A stretch of DNA of 64,000 nucleotides from an uncultured Clostridia bacterium (GCA_944349375.1 CALVMV010000001.1:62001-126000), one strand, 5' to 3'; shown: positions 49,238-59,826, counted from the first letter of the stretch. Numbers and translations: made by a program. Notes: generated by a model from the sequence alone, not told the origin.

Positions 49238-49510
49238 ATGAACAAACAACAATTTATCAAAGCATTCGCTGAAAAAGCAAATTTCACTCAAAAAGATGCA
49301 GGAATTGCTTTTGATGCTATGGCAGCAACAGTTATTGATGCGCTAAAATCAGGAGAAAAAATTCAAATCGCAGGTTTTGGAACTTATGAATTAAAGAAGC
49401 GTCCTGCAAGAGAAGGAATCAATCCTTCAACTAAACAAAAGGTTAAAATTCCAGCTCAGAAAGTTCCTTCTTTCAAATTTGGAAATAGTTTCAAAGGACT
49501 TTTTAATTAA
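49238..49510 (+). CDS. hup: HU-family DNA-binding protein
   Basis: 90 residues, standard for HU/HBsu. It has MNKQQFIKAFAEKANFTQKDA, the beta-arm AGFGTYELKKRPAREGINPSTKQKVKIPA and the ending VPSFKFGNSFKGLFN. It compacts and bends DNA and is abundant, in line with its strong ribosome site (AAAGGAG) and its own promoter and terminator. The conserved RPAREGINP arm intercalates into the minor groove. Confidence 0.97.
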   Translation: MNKQQFIKAFAEKANFTQKDAGIAFDAMAATVIDALKSGEKIQIAGFGTYELKKRPAREGINPSTKQKVKIPAQKVPSFKFGNSFKGLFN

Positions 49511-49520
49511 TAGGTCATAA

Positions 49521-49548
49521 AAAACTCATCTTAGGTGATGAGTTTTTT
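49521..49548 (+). terminator. HU gene terminator
   Basis: AAAACTCATC (49521-49530), loop TTAGGT, GATGAGTTTT (49537-49546), then T-run. Confidence 0.9.
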
Positions 49549-49637
49549 TGTTGCAGAATTTCTTATATTTTATCTTTGCAAGAATGGTATTACATAATTT
49601 ATTTTGTTTGACTCATACTATCAAAAAAAGGTGGGCA

Positions 49638-51059
49638 ATGGGGCAAATTATAAATGAGAAAATAAACAATTTTAAAAAGCAACTTCATAACAGTGATGAC
49701 TTTTCTAGTCGTGTTTTTGTTTGCAAAAAAGGAACGATTGGTTTTGTTTTTTTAAAGAGTATGTCCGACCCTACACTTTTTTCTCAATCTATTTATTTGC
49801 CAATTCAAAATTTTTCAGATGAAATAAATGCACAAAGTTTAATAGAAAAAATACTAAAGAACAATGTCGTTGAAAAAATTAATGAAAATGAAATAATTAC
49901 AAACATTTTAGATGGTAAAGTAGTTATTTTTTCAGATTTTTTTGATGAAATAATTTCAGTCGATATAGCCAAATATCCAACCAGAATACCTAGCGAACCC
50001 CCAACATCTCCTGTAATACAAGGACCAAGAGAAGGTTTTGTTGAAGATTTTAATACAAATATAACGCTTTTGCGTAGAAGAATACACTCAAAAGATCTTG
50101 TTTTTGAAACTTTGAATGTCGGTAAGGTTACACAAACAAAAGTGGTCTTATCTTACATAGAAGGAATTGCAGACCAAAAAGTAATTGACGAAATAAAAAA
50201 GAAAATATCCAAAATCAAGATTGATGGGATTGTTGACTCTTATTACATACTTTCTTTTTTAGAAAAAAGACCAAATTCATTATTTAAACAGATAGGCAAT
50301 TCAGAAAAACCTGATGTTGTGGTATCAAAAATGTTGGAAGGTAAAGTTGCAATCATTGTTGATAATTCACCTATAGTTTTAACCGTTCCATTTATTTTAA
50401 TTGAAGATATGCAGTCTAGCAACGATTATTATACAAATCATCATTATTCAACAGTTGTCAGATTTGTAAGAATGTTTGGGCTTTTAATAGCAATTGTTGC
50501 TCCAGGTTTTTATTTAGCACTTCAACTTTTCCATTATAATATTTTACCTTTAAATTTTTTAATAACTATTGCTGATACAACTCAAGGATTGCCTTTTACG
50601 CCATTTCTTGAAATATTGTTTATTTTTCTTTTGTTTCAAATATTATATGAAGTTAGCTTGCGTCTGCCAAGTTATTTGGGACTAGCAACAAGTGTTGTAG
50701 GGGCTTTGATTTTAGGGGATACCGGAGTTAAAGCGGGGCTTATATCTCCACCTGGGGTTATCATAACAGCTTTAGCTAAAATTGCATTATATACTGTTCC
50801 CGAAGAGCAATCGCAAATAACTGTCTTGCAGATTGTTTTTATAATTCTTGGAGGTTCACTTGGTATTTTGGGAATAGTAACAGGATTTGTTTATGTAGTC
50901 AATTATCTCAATACTTTAGATGACTTTAATTCACCTTATTTAGCTCCTTATGCTCCTAGGATAAAAGAAGATTTACAAGATGCTCTCATAAAAGTTGCGC
51001 CAAACGAAATGAAATCTCCGCCAAAATCTTTTTCGGGTTCAAAGGAGGGAGAAAAATGA
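49638..51059 (+). CDS. gerKA: Spore germination receptor subunit A (GerKA/GerAA family)
   Basis: 473 residues from the ATG at 49638, preceded by AAGGTGGGC; 30 extra codons upstream lack a site. The N-terminal soluble domain has VFVCKKGTIGFVFLKS and LLRRRIHSKDLVFE; IAPGFYLALQLFHYNILP, ETSLRLP-like LYEVSLRLPSYLG and GALILGDTGVKAGLISPPGVI are GerA hallmarks in the membrane domain. It would form the germinant channel with KB and KC in the spore inner membrane. Its stop overlaps gerKB (ATGA). Gene names follow the clostridial convention; the true orthology class is uncertain. Confidence 0.93.
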   Translation: MGQIINEKINNFKKQLHNSDDFSSRVFVCKKGTIGFVFLKSMSDPTLFSQSIYLPIQNFSDEINAQSLIEKILKNNVVEKINENEIITNILDGKVVIFSDFFDEIISVDIAKYPTRIPSEPPTSPVIQGPREGFVEDFNTNITLLRRRIHSKDLVFETLNVGKVTQTKVVLSYIEGIADQKVIDEIKKKISKIKIDGIVDSYYILSFLEKRPNSLFKQIGNSEKPDVVVSKMLEGKVAIIVDNSPIVLTVPFILIEDMQSSNDYYTNHHYSTVVRFVRMFGLLIAIVAPGFYLALQLFHYNILPLNFLITIADTTQGLPFTPFLEILFIFLLFQILYEVSLRLPSYLGLATSVVGALILGDTGVKAGLISPPGVIITALAKIALYTVPEEQSQITVLQIVFIILGGSLGILGIVTGFVYVVNYLNTLDDFNSPYLAPYAPRIKEDLQDALIKVAPNEMKSPPKSFSGSKEGEK

Positions 51060-52159
51060 GAACAATAAGTGCTAGACAAACAGGGATAATAATCTTTTTG
51101 ACTATTTTAGCAAATAAAATTTTACTATTGCCATCAATTATGTATCAACAAACTAAAGCGGATTCTATTTTTGGTATTTTGGTTATTTTTTTTGTTGAAC
51201 TATTAATTTTAAGTATATTTTTGTATGTTAAATTAAAGTTTCCTAATGAAAATTTGCAAGAAATTTTGCAAAAAAAGATAGGGCATTTTTGTGCTAAATT
51301 TATTATTTTTATCTTTTTAATCTTTTTTTTATTTAAAACAATGTTAACTTACTCTGTTGTATATGTTTACTTAAAAGATTTAGTTTATCAAGATGAATTT
51401 GGCTTTTTAGCAATAGTTTGTTTTTTGCCTGTCGTTAATCATGGTGTTATTTGTGGACTTAGGTCTATAAGCAGAACATTTGAACTGTTTTTTTATTTAG
51501 TAATTGCAGGTATTTTGTTTTGTTTTGGTATTGCATTTTTTACAGAAATATCAATGCCTGTATTTTTTACAGCAAATCCTTTAACAATATTTAATACATC
51601 GTTTAAATATTTGTTTTCGTTTGGAGATTATTTAGTCCTTTTTGTTTTTATTGAAAAAATCAACTTAAAGAAAAATGATGTTAAAAAATTTTTAAGATTT
51701 GTAATTTTGGGAATTTTGATAGTCTCTTCAATTTTTGTTATTTTTTACGCTAAGTATCAAATAACAGCTTTTATGCACAATAATGCTTTAGCTGATTTGC
51801 TTGTTTTTTCTGTTCAGTTTAATGCAATAGGAAGACTTGATATAGTTGCAATGCTTACAATTATGACACTTGGACTTTTTCAGCTAGAAATTTTTCAATA
51901 TGCTTTTTGTGAAAGTTTTTCAATGGTTTTCACCAAATTGAACAACAAATTTGCTATTGCCGTTTTTGATATTTTATTCTTTGTTATTTACTTTATTTTG
52001 ATTGGAAAATATGAATTAATGATTAATTTTACTACTTCCTATTTATGTTATTTCTCATTGTTAAGTAATTTCTTGTTGCCTTTTATTATTTTTGCAGTTT
52101 CGTTTTCAAAAAATAAAAGGATAAAAAATAAAGGGGTGAGAGATGAAAAAAGCAATTGA
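51056..52159 (+). CDS. gerKB: Spore germination permease subunit B (GerKB/GerAB family)
   Basis: 367 residues with about ten transmembrane helices, in the amino acid-polyamine transporter-like fold that binds germinants. The start ISARQTGIIIFLTILANKILLLPSIMY and FELFFYLVIAGILFCFGIAFF are family-like. GGAGGGAGAAA precedes the ATG, which overlaps the gerKA stop by 4 bp. The stop overlaps gerKC by 17 bp. Middle gene of a complete tricistronic receptor operon. Confidence 0.92.
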   Translation: MRTISARQTGIIIFLTILANKILLLPSIMYQQTKADSIFGILVIFFVELLILSIFLYVKLKFPNENLQEILQKKIGHFCAKFIIFIFLIFFLFKTMLTYSVVYVYLKDLVYQDEFGFLAIVCFLPVVNHGVICGLRSISRTFELFFYLVIAGILFCFGIAFFTEISMPVFFTANPLTIFNTSFKYLFSFGDYLVLFVFIEKINLKKNDVKKFLRFVILGILIVSSIFVIFYAKYQITAFMHNNALADLLVFSVQFNAIGRLDIVAMLTIMTLGLFQLEIFQYAFCESFSMVFTKLNNKFAIAVFDILFFVIYFILIGKYELMINFTTSYLCYFSLLSNFLLPFIIFAVSFSKNKRIKNKGVRDEKSN

Positions 52160-53432
52160 ATGGGTTAAGAAATATCCTTTTATTTTGGTATTAATAGTTA
52201 TACTTGTTTTTTTTACGCCTTTTGCCATATTTTCTCCTGGTGAAAGCAGAAAAAGAGCCATAGTTTTAGCAGTGGGAATAGACAAAATTGAAGATAAATA
52301 TGAAATATCATTTTTAACATTTATACCAACTCAAAATCAAGAATTTACGCAGTCTAATTCTGTTATTTCAGGTATAGGTTCTTCAGTTTCAGAGGCAGTG
52401 CTTGATGCTCAGCTTACTTTAGGGAAAGATATCGGTTTATCTCATGCAAAAACAACAGTTGTTAATGAAAAAATGCTTGAAGAAGATGTTTCTGCTTCAA
52501 TAGATTATTTGTCAAGAATAGCATCTTTGCCAGAAAATACCGTGTTTATTTGCACAAACACAACTGCTAAAGAATTGCTTATTGCAACTTCTTCACTTGA
52601 AGAAAATGTGGGATTAAAATTAGACCAGCTAATCTCTTATAACGCAAATGAAGTTTATTTTGTAGATACATCTTTGGAAGCTTTTTATAAAGGATATTAT
52701 GGACCAGAAAAGTCTTCTATTATTGGATATATTGAGCATATAAAAGATGAGCAATCAAGTCAAGGAGATTCAAGTTCATCTGAAAATGGAGTTGCTGAGC
52801 AAGGGGGAGAACAAACAGGGCAAGAAATGCAAGGTGGTAGTGCTTCATCAGATGAAGAAAAACAAAGAGGTTCATTGAAAGGACAAAGCCAAATTTTAAA
52901 TAGGGGTGAGGCTGTTGTGCTACGAGAAGGTAAACAAGTGGCAAAATTAAATGTGGATAATTTAAATAGCTTAAACCTTTTAAATAACAAGAAATCAATG
53001 GACAGCATAAAAATTGAAAATGTTGATATAGAAAATAACAATAATGTCGATATGATATTTTTAGTTAAAAATAAAAAAATTGCAATAAAATCTGTTTTTG
53101 AAAACAATATCCCTATTTTTGTCATAAATATTACTTTAGGAATACAACTGACTGAAATAAATGCAAAAGGTCAAAAAATAGAAAAAGAAGTTCAATTTAC
53201 TGATATTAACGAAGAAATAGAAACAAAAGTTCAAAGTAAATTAAAAACACAATTTGCTCAAACATTAAAGATTTTAAGAGATAGTAAAGCAGATGTTATA
53301 GGTGTTTATGATAAATTCTATAGAGAAAATAGAGCAAAATTTATCAAATTTTTAAATTCCCTTGACAATAAAGATGATTATTTAAATAATGTGGTTTTTA
53401 TGCTTAATCTAAAAATTCAACCAGATGGTTAA
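52143..53432 (+). CDS. gerKC: Spore germination subunit C (GerKC/GerAC family) lacking the lipobox Cys
   Basis: 429 residues. It opens with a hydrophobic helix (FILVLIVILVFFTPFAIF), then RAIVLAVGIDKIEDKYEISFL as in GerAC proteins. The usual LSGCWD lipobox is replaced by FSPGES, so lipidation is not possible at that place and the subunit is probably anchored by its helix. Domain 1 has DIGLSHAKTTVVNEKML. A Ser/Gln/Gly/Glu linker (about 200-245) precedes the C-terminal domain ending VVFMLNLKIQPDG. GGGGTGAGAG precedes the ATG. Third gene of the receptor operon. Confidence 0.9.
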   Translation: MKKAIEWVKKYPFILVLIVILVFFTPFAIFSPGESRKRAIVLAVGIDKIEDKYEISFLTFIPTQNQEFTQSNSVISGIGSSVSEAVLDAQLTLGKDIGLSHAKTTVVNEKMLEEDVSASIDYLSRIASLPENTVFICTNTTAKELLIATSSLEENVGLKLDQLISYNANEVYFVDTSLEAFYKGYYGPEKSSIIGYIEHIKDEQSSQGDSSSSENGVAEQGGEQTGQEMQGGSASSDEEKQRGSLKGQSQILNRGEAVVLREGKQVAKLNVDNLNSLNLLNNKKSMDSIKIENVDIENNNNVDMIFLVKNKKIAIKSVFENNIPIFVINITLGIQLTEINAKGQKIEKEVQFTDINEEIETKVQSKLKTQFAQTLKILRDSKADVIGVYDKFYRENRAKFIKFLNSLDNKDDYLNNVVFMLNLKIQPDG

Positions 53433-53497
53433 AAATTGTAGTATTATGTCTGAAAGATAAAATGTTTAAATTTTATCTAAAAAAAGCTTTTTATTGT

Positions 53498-53526
53498 TTG
53501 TTAAAATTTAAAAATTATGATAGAAT
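53498..53526 (+). promoter_or_regulatory. ftsH promoter
   Basis: TTGTTA (53498-53503), 17-bp spacer, TAGAAT (53521-53526), with TGA directly before the -10 (extended -10). Confidence 0.65.
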
Positions 53527-53561
53527 ACTCTATGACTAAATTGTTATAGGAGGCTGTTAAA

Positions 53562-55826
53562 TTGAACGAAGTTAATAATAACAAACCTAAATTTAAATAT
53601 TCTTATTTATTTTTTCTATTAATTGCTATTTTAATTATTATTTTGATTTTTACCAATACTGGCTATTCTGGACAAAAGCTTGACAATTTTTCTCAAGCTT
53701 ATGATTTAGTAGATGGAACTTATGTTAATCAAACTACTGAAAAGACGGAAAAACTTAACTCTATTTATTATACAAGTGACACTATTTATTTCTTAGTTGA
53801 AGATTCAAAATATGCTGAAGCATTCCCTGATTATAGTGATTATTATTTAAACTTTAAATCATTTGATGGTCAGATTGAAGGCTTCCTTGAATATGTAAGA
53901 ACAAATGCTCCAGAAGTAAAAGTTATTCCATCAGTTCAAGGTGTTAATGTTTGGGATATTATTTATCCAATTCTCTATCTTGGATTTGGAATATTTATGA
54001 TTTGGATGATATTTAGAATTATAAATTCTTCAAATAAAGGAGCAATGTCTTTTGGAAAAAGTAAGGCTCGCTCTTATGCAAATAATAATGTGAAATTTTC
54101 AGATGTTGCTGGTGCTGATGAAGAGAAAGAAGAACTCGCTGAAATTGTTGAATTTTTGAAAAATCCTGCAAAATTTACTCAGCTCGGTGCTAGAATCCCA
54201 AAGGGTGTACTCTTAGTTGGTCCTCCGGGAACAGGTAAAACTTTACTTGCTAGAGCAGTCGCTGGTGAAGCTCATGTTCCATTTGTATTTATAAGTGGTT
54301 CTGATTTTGTAGAAATGTTTGTCGGTGTTGGTGCTTCTAGAGTTCGTGATTTGTTTGAACAAGCTAAAAAGAACAAACCTTGTATTGTATTTATAGATGA
54401 AATCGATGCCGTTGGAAGACAGAGAGGTGCTGGACTTGGCGGCGGAAATGATGAAAGAGAACAAACTTTAAATCAACTTTTGGTTGAAATGGATGGATTT
54501 GAGCCAAACGAAGGAATTATTGTTTTGGCAGCGACAAACAGAAGCGATGTTCTTGATCCTGCATTATTAAGACCGGGTAGATTCGATAGACAAATTTATG
54601 TTAATGTTCCTGATGTAAGAGGAAGAGAAGGAATTTTAAAAATTCATGCTAGAAATAAGCCTATTGATGAAAGTGTAGATTTTAAAACTCTTGCAAAAAT
54701 TACTGTTGGCTTCACAGGTGCAGATATTGAAAATATGCTTAATGAAGCAGCTATATTAGCAGCAAGAGCTAATAGAGTTAAAATCAATATGACTGATATT
54801 CAAGAAGGTATCAATAAAGTAACTTTGGGACCTCAAAAGAAAAGTAGGTTAGTTACAGAAAAAGATAGAAAAATTACAGCTTATCATGAATCAGGTCATG
54901 CAATTTTAGGAAAATTATTGAAAAACACTGATGAAATTCAAGAAGTTTCTATTGTCCCAAGAGGAATGGCTGGTGGATATACTATGCAAAGACCTGAAAA
55001 TGATAATTCATTTATATCATATAATCATTTGATGGACGAAATTGCAATGTGCATGGGTGGTAGAATAGCTGAAGAAATAGTTTTTAAAGACATAACAACA
55101 GGAGCTTCAAGTGATATTAACCAAGCCACAAAACTTGCTCATAAAATGGTTCATAATTGGGGAATGAGTAAAAATTTAGGCTTTTTGGGATTGTCATCAG
55201 ACCAACAAGTGTTTATTGGGAGAGATTACCAAACAAAAGCAGAATTTTCTGAAAAACTTGCTGCACAAGCTGATGATGAAATGCGAGATATTTTAGATTA
55301 CAATTATAAAAGGGCTAAAAAGATACTGCTTGATAATCGAAAACTTCTTGATGAGATGGCTGCATTATTGTTAAGTCATGAAACTATCAATAAAGATGAA
55401 GTTGACCTTTTGGTAGAAGGAAAAACTGCAGAAGAAGTTGCAAAAATTATGGATGAAAAAGAAAAAGAGCAACGAAAAAGAGAAGAAGAATACAAGAAAC
55501 AACTTGAAAAAGAAAGAAAGGCAAAAGCTATAGAAGAAAAAATAAAAGAAGGACAGCGTTTGCTTGAAAATGGAATAATTACTCAAGAAGAATACGATAA
55601 TATTAAAAAAACTTATTTAGGGATCGAAAAACCTAAACAAACACAGCAAAAAGTCGAAGAGACAGAAACGAATGAAATAACACAAAAAGCAAAGACTCTT
55701 AATAAACAAAATGTTAATGAAAAGAGTTCTGATACTAAAGAAGAAACTGAAAAAGTTAAAAATAAAAAATCAACTGCTGGAGAGCAAAAAACTAAATCTA
55801 AAAAAGATAACGATAAAAAAGATTAA
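53562..55826 (+). CDS. ftsH: ATP-dependent membrane metalloprotease FtsH
   Basis: 754 residues from a TTG codon 8 bases behind GGAGG. Two transmembrane helices (about 11-29 and 128-146) bracket the extracytoplasmic domain. The AAA module has Walker A GPPGTGKT (about 220), Walker [12 protein letters not shown] and the arginine finger region [10 protein letters not shown]. The zinc protease site is HESGH at about 442, with the third ligand in ATKLAHKMV. It degrades misfolded or regulatory membrane proteins. A 130-residue Lys/Glu-rich tail after the protease domain is longer than usual. Confidence 0.97.
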   Translation: MNEVNNNKPKFKYSYLFFLLIAILIIILIFTNTGYSGQKLDNFSQAYDLVDGTYVNQTTEKTEKLNSIYYTSDTIYFLVEDSKYAEAFPDYSDYYLNFKSFDGQIEGFLEYVRTNAPEVKVIPSVQGVNVWDIIYPILYLGFGIFMIWMIFRIINSSNKGAMSFGKSKARSYANNNVKFSDVAGADEEKEELAEIVEFLKNPAKFTQLGARIPKGVLLVGPPGTGKTLLARAVAGEAHVPFVFISGSDFVEMFVGVGASRVRDLFEQAKKNKPCIVFIDEIDAVGRQRGAGLGGGNDEREQTLNQLLVEMDGFEPNEGIIVLAATNRSDVLDPALLRPGRFDRQIYVNVPDVRGREGILKIHARNKPIDESVDFKTLAKITVGFTGADIENMLNEAAILAARANRVKINMTDIQEGINKVTLGPQKKSRLVTEKDRKITAYHESGHAILGKLLKNTDEIQEVSIVPRGMAGGYTMQRPENDNSFISYNHLMDEIAMCMGGRIAEEIVFKDITTGASSDINQATKLAHKMVHNWGMSKNLGFLGLSSDQQVFIGRDYQTKAEFSEKLAAQADDEMRDILDYNYKRAKKILLDNRKLLDEMAALLLSHETINKDEVDLLVEGKTAEEVAKIMDEKEKEQRKREEEYKKQLEKERKAKAIEEKIKEGQRLLENGIITQEEYDNIKKTYLGIEKPKQTQQKVEETETNEITQKAKTLNKQNVNEKSSDTKEETEKVKNKKSTAGEQKTKSKKDNDKKD

Positions 55827-55837
55827 TTGGAGAAATA

Positions 55838-56536
55838 ATGACAACAGAAGCTAAAACAAAACAGATAAAATCAATTGATGATCAATATTTATCAAAAAAG
55901 CGAACAAAAAGAATTGTTATAAACTCGCTTATTCTTTCTCTTTGTTTAATTTTAGGTATAGCAGTGATTTTGCTTTCTTGCATTAAAATAGATTTAAAAC
56001 CTAGATTTGATTCGCAAGCAGAATATGTAGAAATAAAAATTGATAATAATTCTGATAAAATTTTAATTTCAAAGGGTGATGATTTATTTAGTGAATTTCA
56101 AAATATTTACAATAATTCACTTAGCACTTCAGTATTGACTTCTTTGTTTACAGGAAATTTCTACGGATACACAATTGAAAGATTAGGAACAGGCGCAAAC
56201 GATACATCAGGCAGATTTTATGAATCTTATTCAAATGGTTCTGGATATGGTATAAGTTCAAGTCTTTCTAGTAAATTAGGTTCTAATTATGTCCATTTGC
56301 ATTTTAAAGAAGATCAAACACTTTATTATGCTGATGGTTCAAAAGTGATGGGAAGATTTGACAAAACAAGAGATATTTATTATAAAGATGTTTATTTCAC
56401 TATTTCGAGTGATGAAAATTCTTTTCAAGTTGATTTTTATTTTGGTGTTATGGATTATGGCAGTTATCCTACAATGATAAAGATTTCAGTTGAAGCACAA
56501 TCCTATGCATTATATGATTTTGCTAACGAATTATAA
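55838..56536 (+). CDS. Single-pass membrane protein downstream of ftsH, unknown function
   Basis: 232 residues. A basic N-terminus and one transmembrane helix (IVINSLILSLCLILGIAVILLSC, about 25-47) put the rest outside. The ectodomain is beta-rich with Ser/Gly/Tyr stretches (GNFYGYTIERLGTGANDTSG, VDFYFGVMDYGSYPTMIKI). TTGGAGAAATA precedes the ATG, 11 bp after ftsH, so cotranscription is likely. A substrate-adaptor or FtsH-partner role is possible by position only. Confidence 0.65.
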   Translation: MTTEAKTKQIKSIDDQYLSKKRTKRIVINSLILSLCLILGIAVILLSCIKIDLKPRFDSQAEYVEIKIDNNSDKILISKGDDLFSEFQNIYNNSLSTSVLTSLFTGNFYGYTIERLGTGANDTSGRFYESYSNGSGYGISSSLSSKLGSNYVHLHFKEDQTLYYADGSKVMGRFDKTRDIYYKDVYFTISSDENSFQVDFYFGVMDYGSYPTMIKISVEAQSYALYDFANEL

Positions 56537-56548
56537 TTAATTTATAAC

Positions 56549-56586
56549 AAAAAACACTTTAAGCTATTTGTTTAAAGTGTTTTTTA
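56549..56586 (+). terminator. Terminator of the ftsH unit
   Basis: AACACTTTAA (from 56553) pairs with TTAAAGTGTT, with A- and T-tracts; serves both strands. Confidence 0.85.
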
Positions 56587-56636
56587 TTTTTAATATTAAT
56601 TTAAAATTTAATAATTAATTGACATTTATGAAATTT

Positions 56637-57104
56637 TTAAATAAGGTTCCCCAAAGTCTGTAGTAAAATATCAGCAACTTCATTATTAATAAAGTCGTAA
56701 TTAATTGCTAAAGGAAATGTTTTAGATCTATCAATTTTCATTTGATTATAGAATACATAATTTTCTTTGCTTTGTGTTTTTATAAAATCAATAGTTTTTC
56801 CTTTTAAGCGGCAAGAACAAAAACACAAATCGCAATCTTTAAACTTATTAAAACTATTTTGAAGTATTGTTTCATTGTCGCCAGCAGTAGTAATTCCAAT
56901 TTTGATTTTATTTATTTCTAAAATTATATCAGTATCTACGGAATTAGCATTTTTAATTTCATCACAATAATCATCAAGGGTATATCCTTTTAACGAAGTT
57001 TTTATAATTTTGGCGGGATATGTTTTTAAAACTTTTTTTATAAATAAATTTAATACATGCGTTTTTCCACAATTAGAATGTCCTTGTAGTGCTATTATTT
57101 TCAT
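56637..57104 (-). CDS. P-loop NTPase, unknown role
   Basis: 155 residues. Walker A is GHSNCGKT at residues 8-15, after the strand MKIIALQ. A beta strand IKIGITTAGD follows about 55 residues later and could carry the Walker B-like acid; LCFCSCRLKGKTIDFIK is Cys-rich. The size and layout recall MobB-like or small kinase P-loop proteins, but no defining motif is present. It is 54 bp downstream of the P-type ATPase gene on the same strand. Confidence 0.6.
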   Translation of the reverse strand: MKIIALQGHSNCGKTHVLNLFIKKVLKTYPAKIIKTSLKGYTLDDYCDEIKNANSVDTDIILEINKIKIGITTAGDNETILQNSFNKFKDCDLCFCSCRLKGKTIDFIKTQSKENYVFYNQMKIDRSKTFPLAINYDFINNEVADILLQTLGNLI

Positions 57105-57158
57105 ATTAATTCCTTTTTAAATTAATTTTAAATATAAAATTGGAACGAGTCTTTGTTT

Positions 57159-59756
57159 TTATTCATCAGTTTCTTCGCGTTGTAATAGTTTAATTATTTT
57201 GTCTCTTAATATTTCAATTCTTTTTCTGTTAAGTTTTATTAGTATTATTATAAGTATTGAGAAAACAATAACTGCAAAGAATGTCATTAAAACTGTAAAT
57301 GTTCCTTCACCAATCGAAAAGAGCTTTGGTATCGCACAAATTAACGATGTAACACCTACAAATGAAATTCCCATTGCAAAACCTCTAACTAATGTAACAG
57401 GGATACAAAGCGTTACTAAATTTAAAAAGCCTGTATAAGTTAATACTAAAACGCAAAGTGTTTTATATTCAGCATCTAATAATAACAAATCTCCTTGTGT
57501 GTAGTATATTATCATAATAATAAATACATTTAACAACATCAGCAAGGCTCTCGGTACGGCTCGTTTAAATACTTGTGGTATAAAATTCCCAACAATCTTT
57601 TTGGTGTTTGGTTCAAAAGTCAAAATAAATGAAGGAATACCAATCACAAAAGATTCAAGAAGTAACATATCTTTTGGAGTAAAAGGGTAGGCTAGTTGAA
57701 CAAATAATGTTATAACTGTTAATGTTATCGCAAAAAGTGTTTTCATTAAAAAGAGCGATGATGAATTTTGCACATTATTTATTACCTGTCTTCCTTCTTT
57801 TACGACATTTGGCAAAGATGAGAAATTGGATTTAAGTAAAACAAGTTTTGATATGCTCCTTGCAACTTCGCTTCCATCTGCCATAGCTATAGAACAGTCA
57901 GCTTCTTTTAGAGCAAGAGTATCATTGACACCATCACCTGTCATTGCAACCACTTTGCCTTTGTTTTTCAAAGCTTTTATGATAGCATACTTTTGTTCTG
58001 GTGTTACTCGACCAAAAACTGTAAATTTATCAGCCATTTGCTCTACTTCTTTAATAGACAAGCCTTCAAGGGAAACATACTTATCGCTATTTTCAACTCC
58101 AACTCTTTGAGCAATTTTTGAAACTGTAGCAGGGGAGTCACCAGAGATTATTTTTATTTCTACACCATTATCTTTAAACCATTGAATTGTTTCTACAGCA
58201 TCTTCTCTTATGTGTTCTTCAATAACAACAAAAGCTAAAAGTGTAGAGTTTTTTCCTGTAATTTCTTTTGAAAATTCACCTTCGGTTTCAGTTAATGCAA
58301 TTATTCTTAATCCTTTATTTTGGCAATCGTTTATAAATTCTTTTTGCTGTTCGGTCAAAGAACAACCTATTTTAGTTACTGCACCTAAAAAATATATTTT
58401 TTTGTTTTCAAATTGCGTTACAGAATATTTCCTTTCAGATGAAAATTCGATTACATTTTTAACTTTCCATGAAATATCTTTACCAAATTCTTCAATCATT
58501 GCATTTGATGTGGAATTTGAAGTTTTTTGAGCATTTAAAATATTGGATAATATTTTCTTTATGCTGGCAGTTCTTTTTTTAGAAAAAGTTACAAAATCAA
58601 TAACTTTCATAGTCCCATCTGTAATGGTTCCAGTTTTGTCTAAGCACAAAACATTAGTTCTTGCCAACATTTCTATAGAATAAAGATCTCTTACCAAAGT
58701 ATTCTTTTTGGAAAGCTTTACTACTCCAACTGCTAAAGATATTGTAATAAGCAAGAACATTCCTGCTGGTATCATACTTGTCAAAGCACCACTTGTATTA
58801 GTTATTTGTGTTTGCAGTGTTCCGCCTAATGAATATTCCTTAAAGAAAGTCAATATTCCAATAGGGACAAGAGCTATACCAATATATTTTATCAATCTGT
58901 TTAAATCTTTAAATAAGTTGGAAGCGGGTGCTTTAAATTCTTTTGCTTTTTGAGCCATTTGTTCAATGTAGTTATCTTTACCTATTTTATCTACTTTTGC
59001 ATAGCACTCACCAGAAACGATAAAACTTCCTGAAAGCAAATAAGCATTAATATCTTTCTCAATAGCTGTTGATTCTCCAGTTAATAAACTCTCATTTACT
59101 TCAACTTTTCCACTTAATATTTTGCAATCGGTTGGAATTTGATTTCCACTTGATAAGATAATTATATCATCTAAGACTAATTGATCAGCGGGAATTAAAA
59201 CAGTTTTCCCATTTCTCAGAGTTTTTATTTGAGGGGTGGTTACCATTGAAAGTTTTTCAACTGCTACTTTTGCTCTAATTTCTTGAATAATCGCTATAGA
59301 TGTATTTGCGACGATTACGAACATAAATAAAAGGTCGCTATAAGAGCCTACACATAATAGAGCAATAGCTATCAAAAGCCAAAGCATATTGAAAAAAGTA
59401 AAAATATTTTTTACAAATATAGACAGATATGTTTTTGAGGCTTTAACCTTTGTTTTGTTGGTTAATTTTTCAGCAATTCTTTGTTTGACTTCATCTTCGT
59501 TTAATCCTTTTTCTAATTCTGGATTAAATCGAACTATTGGTTTTATAGATTTTTCTTTTTTGTTTTTTATTTTAAACAAATCAAAAAAATCTTTAGTTTT
59601 ACTATTTTTTTCTAAACTTAATTTTTTAAAAGATTTTATTTTTTTTGATTTGATTACTTTAGTCGTGCTTTTTACTATATTTTCATCAAAAAATTGCTCA
59701 CTTTTTTGTGGGGCGTTTTTCAATTCTTCATTTTTTTTGATTATTTCTTTTTTCAT
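57159..59756 (-). CDS. Cation-translocating P-type ATPase (Exp7/CtpE-like)
   Basis: 865 residues. The phosphorylation site is D373 in LCLDKTGTITDG; the actuator has LLTGES; the hinge is AMTGDGVNDTLALKEADC. Eight to ten transmembrane helices are visible. The C-terminal domain (LESFVIGIPSFILTFEPN) resembles Exp7/CtpE, relatives of calcium-type pumps; the ion here is not known. A highly charged 85-residue extension (KKEIIKKNEELKN...) precedes the pump core. The mRNA leader is about 40 bases with no clear ribosome site. Confidence 0.85.
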   Translation of the reverse strand: MKKEIIKKNEELKNAPQKSEQFFDENIVKSTTKVIKSKKIKSFKKLSLEKNSKTKDFFDLFKIKNKKEKSIKPIVRFNPELEKGLNEDEVKQRIAEKLTNKTKVKASKTYLSIFVKNIFTFFNMLWLLIAIALLCVGSYSDLLFMFVIVANTSIAIIQEIRAKVAVEKLSMVTTPQIKTLRNGKTVLIPADQLVLDDIIILSSGNQIPTDCKILSGKVEVNESLLTGESTAIEKDINAYLLSGSFIVSGECYAKVDKIGKDNYIEQMAQKAKEFKAPASNLFKDLNRLIKYIGIALVPIGILTFFKEYSLGGTLQTQITNTSGALTSMIPAGMFLLITISLAVGVVKLSKKNTLVRDLYSIEMLARTNVLCLDKTGTITDGTMKVIDFVTFSKKRTASIKKILSNILNAQKTSNSTSNAMIEEFGKDISWKVKNVIEFSSERKYSVTQFENKKIYFLGAVTKIGCSLTEQQKEFINDCQNKGLRIIALTETEGEFSKEITGKNSTLLAFVVIEEHIREDAVETIQWFKDNGVEIKIISGDSPATVSKIAQRVGVENSDKYVSLEGLSIKEVEQMADKFTVFGRVTPEQKYAIIKALKNKGKVVAMTGDGVNDTLALKEADCSIAMADGSEVARSISKLVLLKSNFSSLPNVVKEGRQVINNVQNSSSLFLMKTLFAITLTVITLFVQLAYPFTPKDMLLLESFVIGIPSFILTFEPNTKKIVGNFIPQVFKRAVPRALLMLLNVFIIMIIYYTQGDLLLLDAEYKTLCVLVLTYTGFLNLVTLCIPVTLVRGFAMGISFVGVTSLICAIPKLFSIGEGTFTVLMTFFAVIVFSILIIILIKLNRKRIEILRDKIIKLLQREETDE

Positions 59757-59797
59757 ATTTACTTTTACGATTATAAAATGATTTATTTTACAGAAAT

Positions 59798-59826
59798 ATT
59801 ATATATTTTAAGCGATTAAAAGTCAA
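59798..59826 (-). promoter_or_regulatory. Promoter of the P-type ATPase gene
   Basis: TTGACT (59826-59821), 17-bp spacer, TATAAT (59803-59798). Confidence 0.82.

Noticed and set aside
53455..53478. Terminator AGATAAAAT/ATTTTATCT after gerKC
   Set aside because: The stem is all A/T except one pair near the base and no T-run follows on the plus strand; too weak to annotate.
56637..57104. MobB, molybdopterin-guanine dinucleotide adapter
   Set aside because: Only the Walker A motif matches; no molybdenum cofactor genes nearby and no other MobB motifs.
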